From positions 1-55,802 of the forward strand of contig JAQUUB010000022.1 of assembly GCA_028694115.1 (NCBI GenBank): DNA of 55,802 nucleotides, given 5' to 3'. Shown here piece by piece: positions 34,336-43,419 of the stretch. This stretch comes from Lachnospiraceae bacterium (GTDB taxonomy: Bacteria; Bacillota_A; Clostridia; Lachnospirales; Lachnospiraceae). Under the pieces are notes generated by a model that ran no database searches, had not been told where the DNA came from, and saw nothing but the letters and a program-made list of their open reading frames with translations. How positions within the stretch are numbered: position 1 is the stretch's first letter; each line of letters begins with the position of its first letter. Made by a program: the position numbers and the translations under genes.

Positions 34336-35100
34336 TTAATGATTTAATATTTCTTTAGCAAGTGCCATATAATTTTCTGCCCCTTGTGCCTCAGGGCTGT
34401 ATTGGAAAATTGTTTTCCGATATATGTTACACTCGGCAAGTGCCACATTCTTACGTATAACAGTTTGGAATACTTTATTTTCTCCGGCTTTTTCTAACAG
34501 TAGTTTTTCTAATTCTTGCGTCTGCTTAAGACGCGGATCATATAGGGTTCTTAAATACCCCATAATCTCTAAATTAGGATTTAATTCCTTCTTTATTTCG
34601 TTAAAAGTAGAAATAATTTCCCCGGTGCCAAGATAGGCAAATGCTTCCATCTGCAAAGGGATAATAATATTATCTGCAGCTGCCATTGCATTTATAGCCA
34701 AAATACCCAAAGATGGTGGGCAGTCAATCAAGACTACATCAAAAAACTCCTTAGTTCCCGAGAGAAGAATTTTAAGTTTTTCTTCTCTTCTAATCTTATT
34801 ATTGAGTTCTAACTCTATATCAATGTTACCCGAAGGAATATAAAATAAGCCCGTAATATCTGAATGTTCTTTTAGACACTCTTTCAGAGAGCATTTCCCT
34901 AATAGTGCATCATAGATAGTCTTATCCTCGTCTTTCACTCCTAGAGTAAAAGAGCTATTTCTTTGTCGGTCTAGATCGACAATAAGAACGGTTTTTCCCA
35001 AAAGTCTAAAAGCGTGTCCTAGACTAAGTGTAGTTGTGGTTTTTGCCACGCCTCCTTTGTTATTGATGATTGCTGTAATCATATTTAAATTTTCTTTCAT
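34336..35100 (-). CDS. parA: ParA-type partition ATPase
   Basis: A 254-aa protein with the deviant Walker A motif KGGVAKTTTT (residues 15-24), Walker A' VLIVDLDRQRNSSF and Walker B VVLIDCPPSLGILA. It is the ParA/MinD/Soj family member that moves plasmid copies apart on the nucleoid. It lacks the N-terminal helix-turn-helix of larger ParA proteins, so repression would fall to the small partner downstream. The start at 35100 is 9 nt after the second stem of leader L5; an internal Met at residue 7 is less likely. Confidence 0.93.
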   Translation of the reverse strand: MKENLNMITAIINNKGGVAKTTTTLSLGHAFRLLGKTVLIVDLDRQRNSSFTLGVKDEDKTIYDALLGKCSLKECLKEHSDITGLFYIPSGNIDIELELNNKIRREEKLKILLSGTKEFFDVVLIDCPPSLGILAINAMAAADNIIIPLQMEAFAYLGTGEIISTFNEIKKELNPNLEIMGYLRTLYDPRLKQTQELEKLLLEKAGENKVFQTVIRKNVALAECNIYRKTIFQYSPEAQGAENYMALAKEILNH

Positions 35101-35192
35101 AATATTTTTGGCTAGGTTTATATCCCGCCAGCCTTCTGCGGTTTTTTTATTATTTGATATGCAAATATAATATTAATATTTTAAACCGCAAA
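35101..35192 (-). promoter_or_regulatory. Leader/promoter element L5 (pseudoknot-type 5' UTR) of parA
   Basis: TTTG (35189-35192), 19 bp, TATATTTG (35162-35169). Hairpin CCGCAGAAGGCTGGCGG (35125-35141); loop GGCU with AGCC (35110-35113); gap 11 nt; 9 nt to ATG. The spacer also holds GCGGTTTAA, a possible extra operator half. Confidence 0.72.
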
Positions 35193-35319
35193 TAGTTTTT
35201 ATGTATTTATATCAATAAATAAAATAATTAAAGAATATATATGTTTTGAATTTAAATAAAATAAATGCTTGCATTATTAAAACAGACAATAGAATTCATT
35301 TCCCTATCAATTATATATC

Positions 35320-35327
35320 TATATTTG
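35320..35327 (+). promoter_or_regulatory. -7 box of the tyrosine recombinase gene
   Basis: TATATTTG, 20 bp before the ATG at 35348, preceded by a TTTCCCTATC motif like that in front of other plus-strand genes. No clear -33 TTTG. Confidence 0.55.
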
Positions 35328-35347
35328 CCTAAATTTAACATTCATCA

Positions 35348-36370
35348 ATGGGCATCCACGAAATAATTAAAAGATTCGAAACAGAACTTAAGAATATCGG
35401 CTTTAACGACATAGATTCAGCAATGCTATTACAACTCACCATAGATGGAAATAGCTACATACATTCAATTGGGGATTTGAACAATTTATCCAAAACCTCA
35501 GGTGAACACACCAACCAAATCAAGTGTGATTATATTAATTTCATGTCTGTTGAAATAGAAAATGCTAATATTCAGGAATCAACTAAGAAGAATCATTTAG
35601 ACACATTACGAATATTAAAGTCTTATCAAGCATCAATTGAAATAAGCTCAATCAATTCCGACTACCTTTTATTCTTGGCTAAATATATGCGTGATAATTG
35701 TAATCTCTCAACCAATACGATTGCAAAGCACATGAAAATAATCAAAAAGTATTTGAACGAAGCAAAGAAAAAGGATTTGGTGATAAAAGATGCATTTGCA
35801 AATTATAAAATCCATACGGAGAAAACCTATCGTGAATTTTTAACCGAAAAAGAACTTCTGAAGCTGGAGGAATATAAAATTCAAGTAGAACCTAACAATG
35901 AAGTACTCAACGCATTCTTATTTGCATGTTACACTGGTTTACGCTATTCTGACGTTAGAACAGTTACCAAGCAGGATATTATCAATATAAATAAGAAACG
36001 ATGGCTAATAAAGAAAATGAAGAAGACTAATTTCGAGGTCAGAGTTCCGTTGTCGACCATATTCAACGGTAAAGCTCTTGAGCTTATACGCCACATACAC
36101 CGTACACGAGGAACAATTTTTAAAATCACTTCAACGCAGCAAGTTAATAGAGAACTCTCACGAATAACAAAAATAATAGGTATTAAAAAGAATATCACGT
36201 TCCATTGTGCTCGACATACTTGTGCCACATTACTTATCTATCGTAACGTACCCATTACCACGGTACAGAAGATACTTGGTCATAAGAACATCACCACCAC
36301 CCAAATATATAGTGCCGTCACCGATCTTACAATTGAAAATGACATTAAGAGGAGCAATAAGATCAAGTAG
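35348..36370 (+). CDS. Tyrosine recombinase (integrase/Xer-like)
   Basis: A 340-aa protein with a SAM-like N-terminal arm (residues about 65-160; NHLDTLRILKSYQASI) and a phage-integrase catalytic domain. Visible catalytic residues are Arg in CYTGLRYSDVRT (near 198), His-x-x-Arg in FHCARHTCATLL (near 285), LGHKNITTTQIYSAV with the His and the tyrosine nucleophile (near 320). It is divergent from parA, sharing the promoter region. It may resolve plasmid dimers, or integrate or invert DNA; no core site is recognisable. Confidence 0.9.
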   Translation: MGIHEIIKRFETELKNIGFNDIDSAMLLQLTIDGNSYIHSIGDLNNLSKTSGEHTNQIKCDYINFMSVEIENANIQESTKKNHLDTLRILKSYQASIEISSINSDYLLFLAKYMRDNCNLSTNTIAKHMKIIKKYLNEAKKKDLVIKDAFANYKIHTEKTYREFLTEKELLKLEEYKIQVEPNNEVLNAFLFACYTGLRYSDVRTVTKQDIININKKRWLIKKMKKTNFEVRVPLSTIFNGKALELIRHIHRTRGTIFKITSTQQVNRELSRITKIIGIKKNITFHCARHTCATLLIYRNVPITTVQKILGHKNITTTQIYSAVTDLTIENDIKRSNKIK

Positions 36371-36740
36371 ACGTTATTTATCGCCATAGTGTCCATAGGC
36401 TGAAAGAACTACTTCTTGAAAAAGCCGCGATTAACGGATGGGATATAGTGCAATTGGAAGTTTTGCCGGATTATGTGCATATCTTCATAAAAGCAACTCC
36501 GTCTGATTCTATTGCACATATCGTTTCCCAATTGAAAGGCTATACAGCTTATACGCTTCGCAATGAGTTTGAGATGTTAAGAACAAGAGTTCCTACTCTT
36601 TGGACACGTTCCTATTACGTGGAGACAGTTGGACATATATCGGAGCAAACTGTACAAAAATACATTGAAAATCAAAAAAACAAATAAGACATGTTTGAGA
36701 AAGCTTTCATCCCATCCCTAAAGGAAAGGGCTTTCCCGCT
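36371..36740 (+). pseudogene. IS200/IS605-family transposase remnant
   Basis: From about 36385 the frame reads YRHSVHRLKELLLEKAAINGW, VLPDYVHIFIKATPSDSIAHI and ends TVQKYIENQKNK at 36687. This is the C-terminal two thirds of a Y1 (TnpA) transposase, including the H-x-H-like VHIFI region and the tyrosine-bearing RSYYVETVG part. The N-terminus is missing: the sequence joins the integrase stop directly. A right-end hairpin (GGAAAG-GG-CTTTCC, 36723-36736) remains. Confidence 0.82.
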
Positions 36741-37184
36741 GTGTTTGTCGTAAACCGTTTATATTCTATAAACATCATAACTATTTTATATTTTAGATTT
36801 TCATCGGTTTGACTTAACCAATTGAAGAATAAACCTTTCGCAGAGTTTTTGAATTTCAGAAGTAACGATTTAGTAACCGTGCGTATTTCAGCGTTTTGAG
36901 GTGCAATACTATCAAATAACTCGTTTGTAAAAATAAGCAATTTCTTTGGGATTTCAATTATATATTTTTCCTTTTTATCTGGTAAACACTCCTCTTATGG
37001 AAAGAGCGAATAAGGCAACACTTTTGCGGAAAATACTACCCGAAGCGTAGCGCAGGTGTGGAGATTTTCCGTAAAACCCGTAGGGCTTGGTGTTGACGTT
37101 TCGTTCTTGGAATATACCTTTGTGTTCAGATAAATAGGGATTACCTCCCTCTGACCACACAATGATTACAAGCCTATTAACGCC
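36741..37184. other. Gap without an intact gene
   Basis: On the minus strand a frame without ATG (stop codon near 36997 down to 36707, about 95 codons) has plausible coding composition (IEIPKKLLIFTNELFDSI) but only a TTG start and an end inside the IS remnant. It is probably the leftover of a gene cut by that element. Otherwise nothing is recognisable. Confidence 0.4.
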
Positions 37185-40100
37185 TTATAGATACTTTTTT
37201 AGAATATCTGCTTTTAACGCCTGGGTAGTTTCAAGAGACTTACGTGCATTAGCAACTTGTTTCTCTAATTCCTCAACTTTTGCTATCACTTCTTTTTGTT
37301 TCAGAGGAGAAGGTGCTTTAATTGTTATACCTGTAATTCTGTCAATAGATGCTCTTAACTGGCGTGAAAATCTCTTATCAGTACCCTCTTTGCGTAATAC
37401 CCAAGCCACATACTTTGGATATATATCAGCACTCAACACTCTAAGCACTCCGCAATGATCAGTCGGATAAAATGGGATGTTTTCAGGGATATAATTAACC
37501 ATCCAATCCCCGTCAATTCCCCATAAAATGGACGGAATACTAAAATCTTCAATTAATGACTTGTCAATGTTACCAAACGGCTCTAACACGTTAGCACTGT
37601 AAACAGGAATACCATCTTGCAGTACGAGGTCGTGAGTTAACACTCTCTTACCGATAGCGACTGAGAATTTTTCATTATCTGATAAACGATAAGTATCTGT
37701 CGCCACCTCATAAGCATCCAAAAACAGCGACTCTATTTCATCTGTCAACTTGTTAATAGTGCCTATAATATCTGCCCTTTGCTTATCAATTTTTACTATT
37801 TCTGCCACAACCTCTTTTTGTAAACTTATTGGGGGAAGAGGTATTTTTATATTATTGAGGTTTGTTTGATTTAGTTTTGGGACGTTCAACCCCGTTATAT
37901 AGGCAGAGAGATCAAGAAAGTTTAATACTTCAACCAAAAACTTATCTATAACTTTGTTCGCTTTTGCTTTTAGTACGTGAGCATGATTATTTACCCAATA
38001 TTTGCCTTCTGCAATAAACGCTGAGTTTTCACCCGCACCCCATTTTGCTCCATCTTCTCCAATAAGTACAAGTCGGTCATCAAATATATAATCTTTTACA
38101 TAATCAATTATCCCTGTCGCACCATAATAAGGATACACACCTTTTTCTCGCTCAGATTGACTAAGTGGGATTCTTCTATTGTCAAGATTGTCAACAATAT
38201 CGCCTATTCGGACAATTTCCCATTTGCTTTCAATTTTTACTTTTTTTTTAGCAGATAATGATATTGATTTCTCAAAATCATTTCTATCAAAAGTCAGCAA
38301 GTCTATTAAATCGATACGAGAAACATTGCTTTGCATCTCTCTATCAATAGGAAATGAGTAATCTCCCTCAAACGCCATATAAATATATGAACTGGCTTTA
38401 GTCGGATTTTTGTGATTATGGGAATCAAATAGTTGAGTGCACTCCTCTATTGTTTTGCCTCGCTGTACTGGGTGTATGCCCTCGCTACCTCGGCGATTAG
38501 AAAACTCATATCCCAAAAATCTTTTTTCAGCATCTTTTTCTCCACTTTTGACAAGAACAACCTTTTGAGGTAAAGCTAATATGTAATAGAGAATCTTTTC
38601 TGCCTCTGTAAACAACGTCACATCCCAAAATTCCGCCTCTGTTTTAGAATTAATCTTTCCACGATATTCTTTATAGATTTCATGATTTTGGACGGCTTCG
38701 TTAGGATTCTTTTTTAGCAAAGTCAAATAATCCTTATAAGTCAAGCCATCCCACACATAACCTACATACTTTGAGATTGGTTTTTCAATCTCATTAATCG
38801 TATTATCTTTGTGCATTGCTAACGATTCCGCAAGGGCATCTTTCGTTTTATTGAAGAAATTGCCATTTTTACGCTTCAAAAACAAGACTACAGTATTAGT
38901 TCCTGTTGCCATAAAGGTATTAGAACCTAACTCTGTTATAGCAACTATATCGAAATTTTGAAGTATAATCTCTCGCGTTTTGGTGTAAATGCCACCATTG
39001 CTCAATATTGAACCCGGTAATACAATACCTGCAACCCCTCCATCTTTGAGTAGTTGTTTGGTACGCTCTACAAATAAAGATTCTATTTCCTTACTTCTAT
39101 CAGTGAGAGAACTATACAAAGAAAAGTCTTTTCCTGCATCAATATTGCGAAGATCACCCTTGAACGCATCAACAGAGTACGGCGGATTAGAGACAACTAT
39201 TGAAAATTGGGCTTTTGTTGAATCGTCCGTAATTTTATTTTCTTTTAGTAATCCAACATAGCTTTTAGATTTTGTAAAGCTATCAAGTCCATCGCCGTGT
39301 ATTATCTGTGCTAAGCCATCTCCATAGAAATAGCATCCAACTTTGGCAACTTTCACCAGTCGATAATCTTTCTCTATTCCATAGACATATTTTGCTGCCC
39401 ATGAATAGGGGTTAGTTCTCCATGCTGCTATTTCGTTCTGAGCATCAGGATAATAATTAGTTGTATCAATATTATTGATTGTATCCTGATAGGCTTCCAT
39501 TATTTCAGTGATAAAGTGACCGCTCCCCGCTGCGTAGTCTATTACGGCTGGTAGCTTTGCTACTGGCTGATTAGCTTCTGCTTCTATCATTTCCTTAACA
39601 GGCAATGACCGGACAATGAATTTTGTAATTGGCGGAGGCGTGAAGAACTGTCCCGCTTCTTGTTTCAATCCAGTAGTCAGAAGTCTCTCAAAGAAGTCAC
39701 TTAGGTGCTGTTGTTTACGAGGATAGCGAATCTGATATTTTTCAAGCAACTGAACAACCTCTTTCAGTACACGAAAGTTATCATCAAAAGACTCGTCATC
39801 AATAACATCCTTAATGTCGAAAATCTTATTGAATTTGAGCTTTTCTTTTTTCTTTTTATATAGTTCCTCTTGTGTTTTATACTCAAAGTCATCATCTGAA
39901 ATTCCTGTTATCTCTTTTCGTAGGAACTCATACAGTCCTTTTTTATGTAAGTCTATCAACCTAACTTGGAAATTAACAGGATCATCTTCGCGTTCTTTCC
40001 ATTGGAAGTCTAACTCATCAGTTTCTCTCTTTTTTTCATCATATATCTTTGCGAGAAACAGGTTAAATATCTTATTAAAAGCATTGGGCTTGTCGGAAAC

Positions 40101-40817
40101 AGAATGCTTTCGGAGGATGGAGAGGAAACCATGAAAAATAGTACCACTGTCTGCTTCAGTTAATGGTACAAGGTCTTTTTTTATCAATAGCTTATTCTGA
40201 TACTCATAAGCATTTACCCAATCCTCAAAGATACCATTGGTGTAAGTTAACTTACTCCAACGGGCGAAAGTATCTTCTACATTTCCGGCTATACGGTAGT
40301 TGTCTTCTATCTTGATAATCTCACAGCGATATTTTACTCCTCCGCTTGTAAGGTGTGAGGCATACAGCATCAAATAATCTGCGTTTGTATCGTTCTGGAA
40401 ATATGTAAATAATTGACCGCCGTCTTTGTGTATTTTTTTTAGTTCATTATCAAACTCTTTTCCCCATGTTTTACATTCTATCATTAAGAATGCTTTCTTG
40501 TCTTTCTTTACCAGTATATCTAATCTGCCGGAATGACCACGACCGGAAGGATAGGTTTTTTCAAGAGTAATATCTGTTGGTTTATAGCCTTTTACCAACA
40601 ACCGATCTACACATTCTAATACAACGAAATTTTCTGGCTGAGAGAAGTTTTGGGTAGTCTTGCTTTCGCAAAGTATAGTGCCATAGTTGATGGATTGGTT
40701 TGCAAAATCAATCTCAATACTATAGCCCTCATGCTGTCTATATTGCTTTATGTATATATCAACAGTTTTATCCTTAGGGATAAAGCCTAATTTTAAGAGA
40801 AGCTGCTTATAATCCAT
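37185..40817 (-). CDS. Single-chain restriction-modification enzyme (nuclease + N6-adenine methylase + two recognition domains)
   Basis: A 1210-aa protein. An N-terminal HsdR_N/PD-(D/E)xK-type nuclease domain has RLDILVKK (Asp100) and MIECKTW (Glu114, Lys116). A type I-like N6-adenine methylase follows with motif I VIDYAAGSGHF near 424-434 and motif IV VVSNPPYS near 540-547. Two HsdS-like target-recognition halves close the protein, about 845-1015 (WEIVRIGDIVDN...PKLNQTNLNNIKIPLPP) and about 1030-1210 (ending with a coiled coil, VEELEKQVANARKSL). This is the domain order of type IIG/IIB-like enzymes, which cut beside their site and methylate it themselves. It guards the plasmid host against other DNA and can act as an addiction system. 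Confidence 0.88.
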   Translation of the reverse strand: MDYKQLLLKLGFIPKDKTVDIYIKQYRQHEGYSIEIDFANQSINYGTILCESKTTQNFSQPENFVVLECVDRLLVKGYKPTDITLEKTYPSGRGHSGRLDILVKKDKKAFLMIECKTWGKEFDNELKKIHKDGGQLFTYFQNDTNADYLMLYASHLTSGGVKYRCEIIKIEDNYRIAGNVEDTFARWSKLTYTNGIFEDWVNAYEYQNKLLIKKDLVPLTEADSGTIFHGFLSILRKHSVSDKPNAFNKIFNLFLAKIYDEKKRETDELDFQWKEREDDPVNFQVRLIDLHKKGLYEFLRKEITGISDDDFEYKTQEELYKKKKEKLKFNKIFDIKDVIDDESFDDNFRVLKEVVQLLEKYQIRYPRKQQHLSDFFERLLTTGLKQEAGQFFTPPPITKFIVRSLPVKEMIEAEANQPVAKLPAVIDYAAGSGHFITEIMEAYQDTINNIDTTNYYPDAQNEIAAWRTNPYSWAAKYVYGIEKDYRLVKVAKVGCYFYGDGLAQIIHGDGLDSFTKSKSYVGLLKENKITDDSTKAQFSIVVSNPPYSVDAFKGDLRNIDAGKDFSLYSSLTDRSKEIESLFVERTKQLLKDGGVAGIVLPGSILSNGGIYTKTREIILQNFDIVAITELGSNTFMATGTNTVVLFLKRKNGNFFNKTKDALAESLAMHKDNTINEIEKPISKYVGYVWDGLTYKDYLTLLKKNPNEAVQNHEIYKEYRGKINSKTEAEFWDVTLFTEAEKILYYILALPQKVVLVKSGEKDAEKRFLGYEFSNRRGSEGIHPVQRGKTIEECTQLFDSHNHKNPTKASSYIYMAFEGDYSFPIDREMQSNVSRIDLIDLLTFDRNDFEKSISLSAKKKVKIESKWEIVRIGDIVDNLDNRRIPLSQSEREKGVYPYYGATGIIDYVKDYIFDDRLVLIGEDGAKWGAGENSAFIAEGKYWVNNHAHVLKAKANKVIDKFLVEVLNFLDLSAYITGLNVPKLNQTNLNNIKIPLPPISLQKEVVAEIVKIDKQRADIIGTINKLTDEIESLFLDAYEVATDTYRLSDNEKFSVAIGKRVLTHDLVLQDGIPVYSANVLEPFGNIDKSLIEDFSIPSILWGIDGDWMVNYIPENIPFYPTDHCGVLRVLSADIYPKYVAWVLRKEGTDKRFSRQLRASIDRITGITIKAPSPLKQKEVIAKVEELEKQVANARKSLETTQALKADILKKYL

Positions 40818-40881
40818 AGTCTTCCTAAATTATACTGCAAAGTTAATAATTCCTTTTGGATGTCCTTGTTTATTTCAAAAT

Positions 40882-41220
40882 TTATTTTATATGCCTCTCC
40901 CTTGCTTTCTTTTTATCTTCTTCAGTGAGTTCTACCTTTGGAACTGACACAGCCGTAGGTGCTGAAACTTTAAATCCTCCTAGGATTTTATTTATTTTTA
41001 TTTTTTCTTCATCATAGTAATGAATTGCTAGCCCATAAACCTCTTCATCGGTCATTGCAACTGCATTACCTTTCTTTTTAGCTTCACCCAAGATATAGTC
41101 ACAGCACTCGTCTAGGCTCTTGTTTGACTTAGCATATGAAACAGCAAAGAGTTCATCACTCTTAGCACGGGTCTCTAAATATGTCTGAATAGTTTGTTTA
41201 AAGGAGTTATTTCCTTCCAT
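40882..41220 (-). CDS. PcfK-like protein
   Basis: A 112-aa protein matching the PcfK-like family: FKQTIQTYLETRAKSDELFA, YAKSNKSLDECCDYILGEAK and DEEVYGLAIHYYDEEKI in order. The C-terminus is charged (EEDKKKARERHIK). PcfK genes normally lie beside pcfJ on conjugative elements, but no pcfJ is present here. It lies 65 bp upstream of the restriction-modification gene on the same strand and may share its transcript. Leader L6 precedes it. Confidence 0.85.
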   Translation of the reverse strand: MEGNNSFKQTIQTYLETRAKSDELFAVSYAKSNKSLDECCDYILGEAKKKGNAVAMTDEEVYGLAIHYYDEEKIKINKILGGFKVSAPTAVSVPKVELTEEDKKKARERHIK

Positions 41221-41311
41221 AATATTAATGACTTTGTTTGTATTCCGCCAGTCTTATGCGGTTTTAATTATTTTGATATACAAATATACTATTTATATTT
41301 TTAATATCAAA
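41221..41311 (-). promoter_or_regulatory. Leader/promoter element L6 with compensatory change
   Basis: TTTG (41308-41311), 19 bp, TATATTTG (41281-41288). Hairpin CCGCATAAGACTGGCGG (41245-41261). The loop here reads GACU instead of GGCU, and the partner downstream reads AGUC instead of AGCC (41230-41233), so pairing is kept. Gap 11 nt; 9 nt to ATG. Confidence 0.75.
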
Positions 41312-41459
41312 TAGTTTTAATATATTTATTCATATATTTTTAATAGCTTAAATTAATAAATTATAATTATTATAATACTCTTTACCAAAAACATATAATG
41401 TTTTAAACATTTAAAAGGAATTATATTTTTTCCCTACTATGAAATAAAATATTAAAAAA

Positions 41460-41494
41460 CGCAAAGGGTTTGCGTACCTTCCAAGTTACATTTG
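41460..41494 (+). promoter_or_regulatory. Palindrome promoter P3 of the ardC operon
   Basis: CGCAAAGGGTTTGCG at 41460-41474, 12 bp, TACATTTG (41487-41494), about 29 bp before the ATG at 41524. The flanks match P2 and P4 closely. Confidence 0.72.
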
Positions 41495-41523
41495 CGCCAA
41501 TGTCTAACAAACCTATATATATC

Positions 41524-43365
41524 ATGAGTGAAAAGCTAAATCCAGCAATTGAGAGATATGCCTCATTGCTAATTCAGAAAATTAAGGAAGTCGAAGGTTC
41601 CAACTGGCAACAGCCGTGGATAACAACAATTATGGGTTCTCCTCGCAATATAGATGGGAGAGAATACTCTCAATTTAATAAATTGCTACTGTTATTTATT
41701 ACAGATGAGTACAAGTACAAAACACCTGTATTCCTAACATTTCGTCAAGCAGAAAAAGAATCATTACACATTCTAAAAGGCTCAAAATCATTTCCTGTTA
41801 CGTATTATGATTTCACAGTAAAACATCGTTTAACAGGAGATAAAATCACGATTGATGAACACAGGCTACTCCCTGAAAAAATGCAAAATGAGTTTATCGT
41901 CCACCCATTTTTGAAATATTTTAATGTATTCAACCTAGACCAAACTAATTTTTCCGATAAATACCCAGAAAGATGGTACAGGCTTCTATCCGAATTTACC
42001 GAAGAGAAAACAATAACAACAGACGGATATAGTTTGCCTGCATTAGATTCCTTAGTGGATAAGCAAGAATGGGTTTGTCCCATTCATCTTAAATCGCAAG
42101 ACCAAGCATATTACAGTCACTCAATAGATAAGATTGTTCTTCCGGAACAAAAACAATTTCCTGAAGGCATATCGTTCTACAATACATTGTTGCACGAAAT
42201 GGCCCATTCAACAGGCCATGAATCTCGCTTAAATCGCCCAAGACATAAACACGAAGGTGACAGCATTTATGCAAGAGAAGAACTTATAGCCGAACTTACC
42301 GCAGCACTCTCCGGGAAAGAATTAGGTATCCATACACAACCACAAAAAGGGAATGCACAATATATTAGTTCCTGGTTATCAGCTCTTCAAGAAAACCCAC
42401 AATTCATAATGACACTCCTACAAGATGTATCAAAAGCATCACATATGATAATTCAAAATACAAACGAACTGAATAAAGAACAAAAGGTAAATACGGAACC
42501 AATTCCGTCTACAGAAATATTGAAAGAATCAAGTATAATTAATACTGATAATCCACATAATATAGAATTCTACAAATCACCTTTTTTAATTGATAAATCT
42601 TTCCTCACGAATAATACTATAGAGATTGATATACCAATTAAAAAAGAAGAAATAATAAATTTCTTTTCTCCAGAGCTAAAAGAAATAATAATAAGTGATA
42701 TACCATTTTATGAGGATGGCTGTATAGCTTATTTATACTGTCAATTTATTGACGGTAAATTAGAGTTGGCTGACGAGTACGAATTTCAAGATACTGCCGG
42801 AGATCTTGATCAACCAATCATTAAATTAAGCCAAATAAAAGCCATGAATGATATTGATAATCGCATATCAGATATTAATATATTCTCTCTCAAAGAGGGA
42901 GGTATGGCCATCCGTTGCAAAATTGATAATATTCAATACTCAAGTGTAAAACTCGGAAAAGAAGATGTGCTAACATTTTCCGAGACCACAGACCGAAAAT
43001 TACTTGCTAGTAAATATTATAAGGATGAATTAAATGGTTATCCATCCAAACGAGCTGAATTGAGTGCAACATCTACCAAAAAACTTTCCGCACATGTGGT
43101 TCTTGACAATGATAAAAATGTCATCGAGGTAAATAGTCCAATGATTACAGACAGGCTCACAGGTTCTTCATCACAATTAGATACGAAAGGTATCGACCTG
43201 AAGAGCTTATCCGGCTCACAGATGAAAGATCTGTTAAGTGGCAAGCAAGTAAAAGCAGTTGCCGGTATAGCCGGTTATTTAGGGCTAAACAAAACGCCTG
43301 CCGGCTGGGCATTAAGTATAGGGAAGAAAATCGCTAGCATAGCTGATTCAGAGGCCGGAATTTAA
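41524..43365 (+). CDS. ArdC-type antirestriction protein with zincin domain and shared C-terminal module
   Basis: A 613-aa protein from ATG at 41524 (the frame to 41470 would begin upstream of the promoter). Residues about 5-125 are the ArdC/DUF1738 single-stranded-DNA-binding domain (WQQPWITTIMGSPRNIDGRE, FLTFRQAEKESL). Residues about 195-300 form the MPTase-PolyVal zinc peptidase (YNTLLHEMAHSTGHESRLNR, then YAREELIAELTAAL), so HExxH plus the distal Glu are intact. Residues about 340-520 are unassigned. Residues about 527-613 are the shared module. ArdC-type proteins protect incoming DNA from restriction and can enter the recipient with it. Confidence 0.87.
   Translation: MSEKLNPAIERYASLLIQKIKEVEGSNWQQPWITTIMGSPRNIDGREYSQFNKLLLLFITDEYKYKTPVFLTFRQAEKESLHILKGSKSFPVTYYDFTVKHRLTGDKITIDEHRLLPEKMQNEFIVHPFLKYFNVFNLDQTNFSDKYPERWYRLLSEFTEEKTITTDGYSLPALDSLVDKQEWVCPIHLKSQDQAYYSHSIDKIVLPEQKQFPEGISFYNTLLHEMAHSTGHESRLNRPRHKHEGDSIYAREELIAELTAALSGKELGIHTQPQKGNAQYISSWLSALQENPQFIMTLLQDVSKASHMIIQNTNELNKEQKVNTEPIPSTEILKESSIINTDNPHNIEFYKSPFLIDKSFLTNNTIEIDIPIKKEEIINFFSPELKEIIISDIPFYEDGCIAYLYCQFIDGKLELADEYEFQDTAGDLDQPIIKLSQIKAMNDIDNRISDINIFSLKEGGMAIRCKIDNIQYSSVKLGKEDVLTFSETTDRKLLASKYYKDELNGYPSKRAELSATSTKKLSAHVVLDNDKNVIEVNSPMITDRLTGSSSQLDTKGIDLKSLSGSQMKDLLSGKQVKAVAGIAGYLGLNKTPAGWALSIGKKIASIADSEAGI
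43102..43325 (+). repeat. Duplicated C-terminal module, copy B (224 bp)
   Basis: Partner of 27025-27248. A third, diverged copy at 43985-44115 in the next gene keeps a run of over 25 identical bases around the codons for SGSQMKDLLSGKQ. Confidence 0.9.
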
Positions 43366-43419
43366 ATAGAGTAGGAGAGGAGAGAGCGAAGAATTCATTC
43401 TCAATTATACAAAAAAAGT

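Noticed and set aside
36975..37160. 61-aa minus-strand frame before the restriction-modification gene
   Set aside because: Composition is not convincing, there is no start signal, and it overlaps an IS-disturbed gap.
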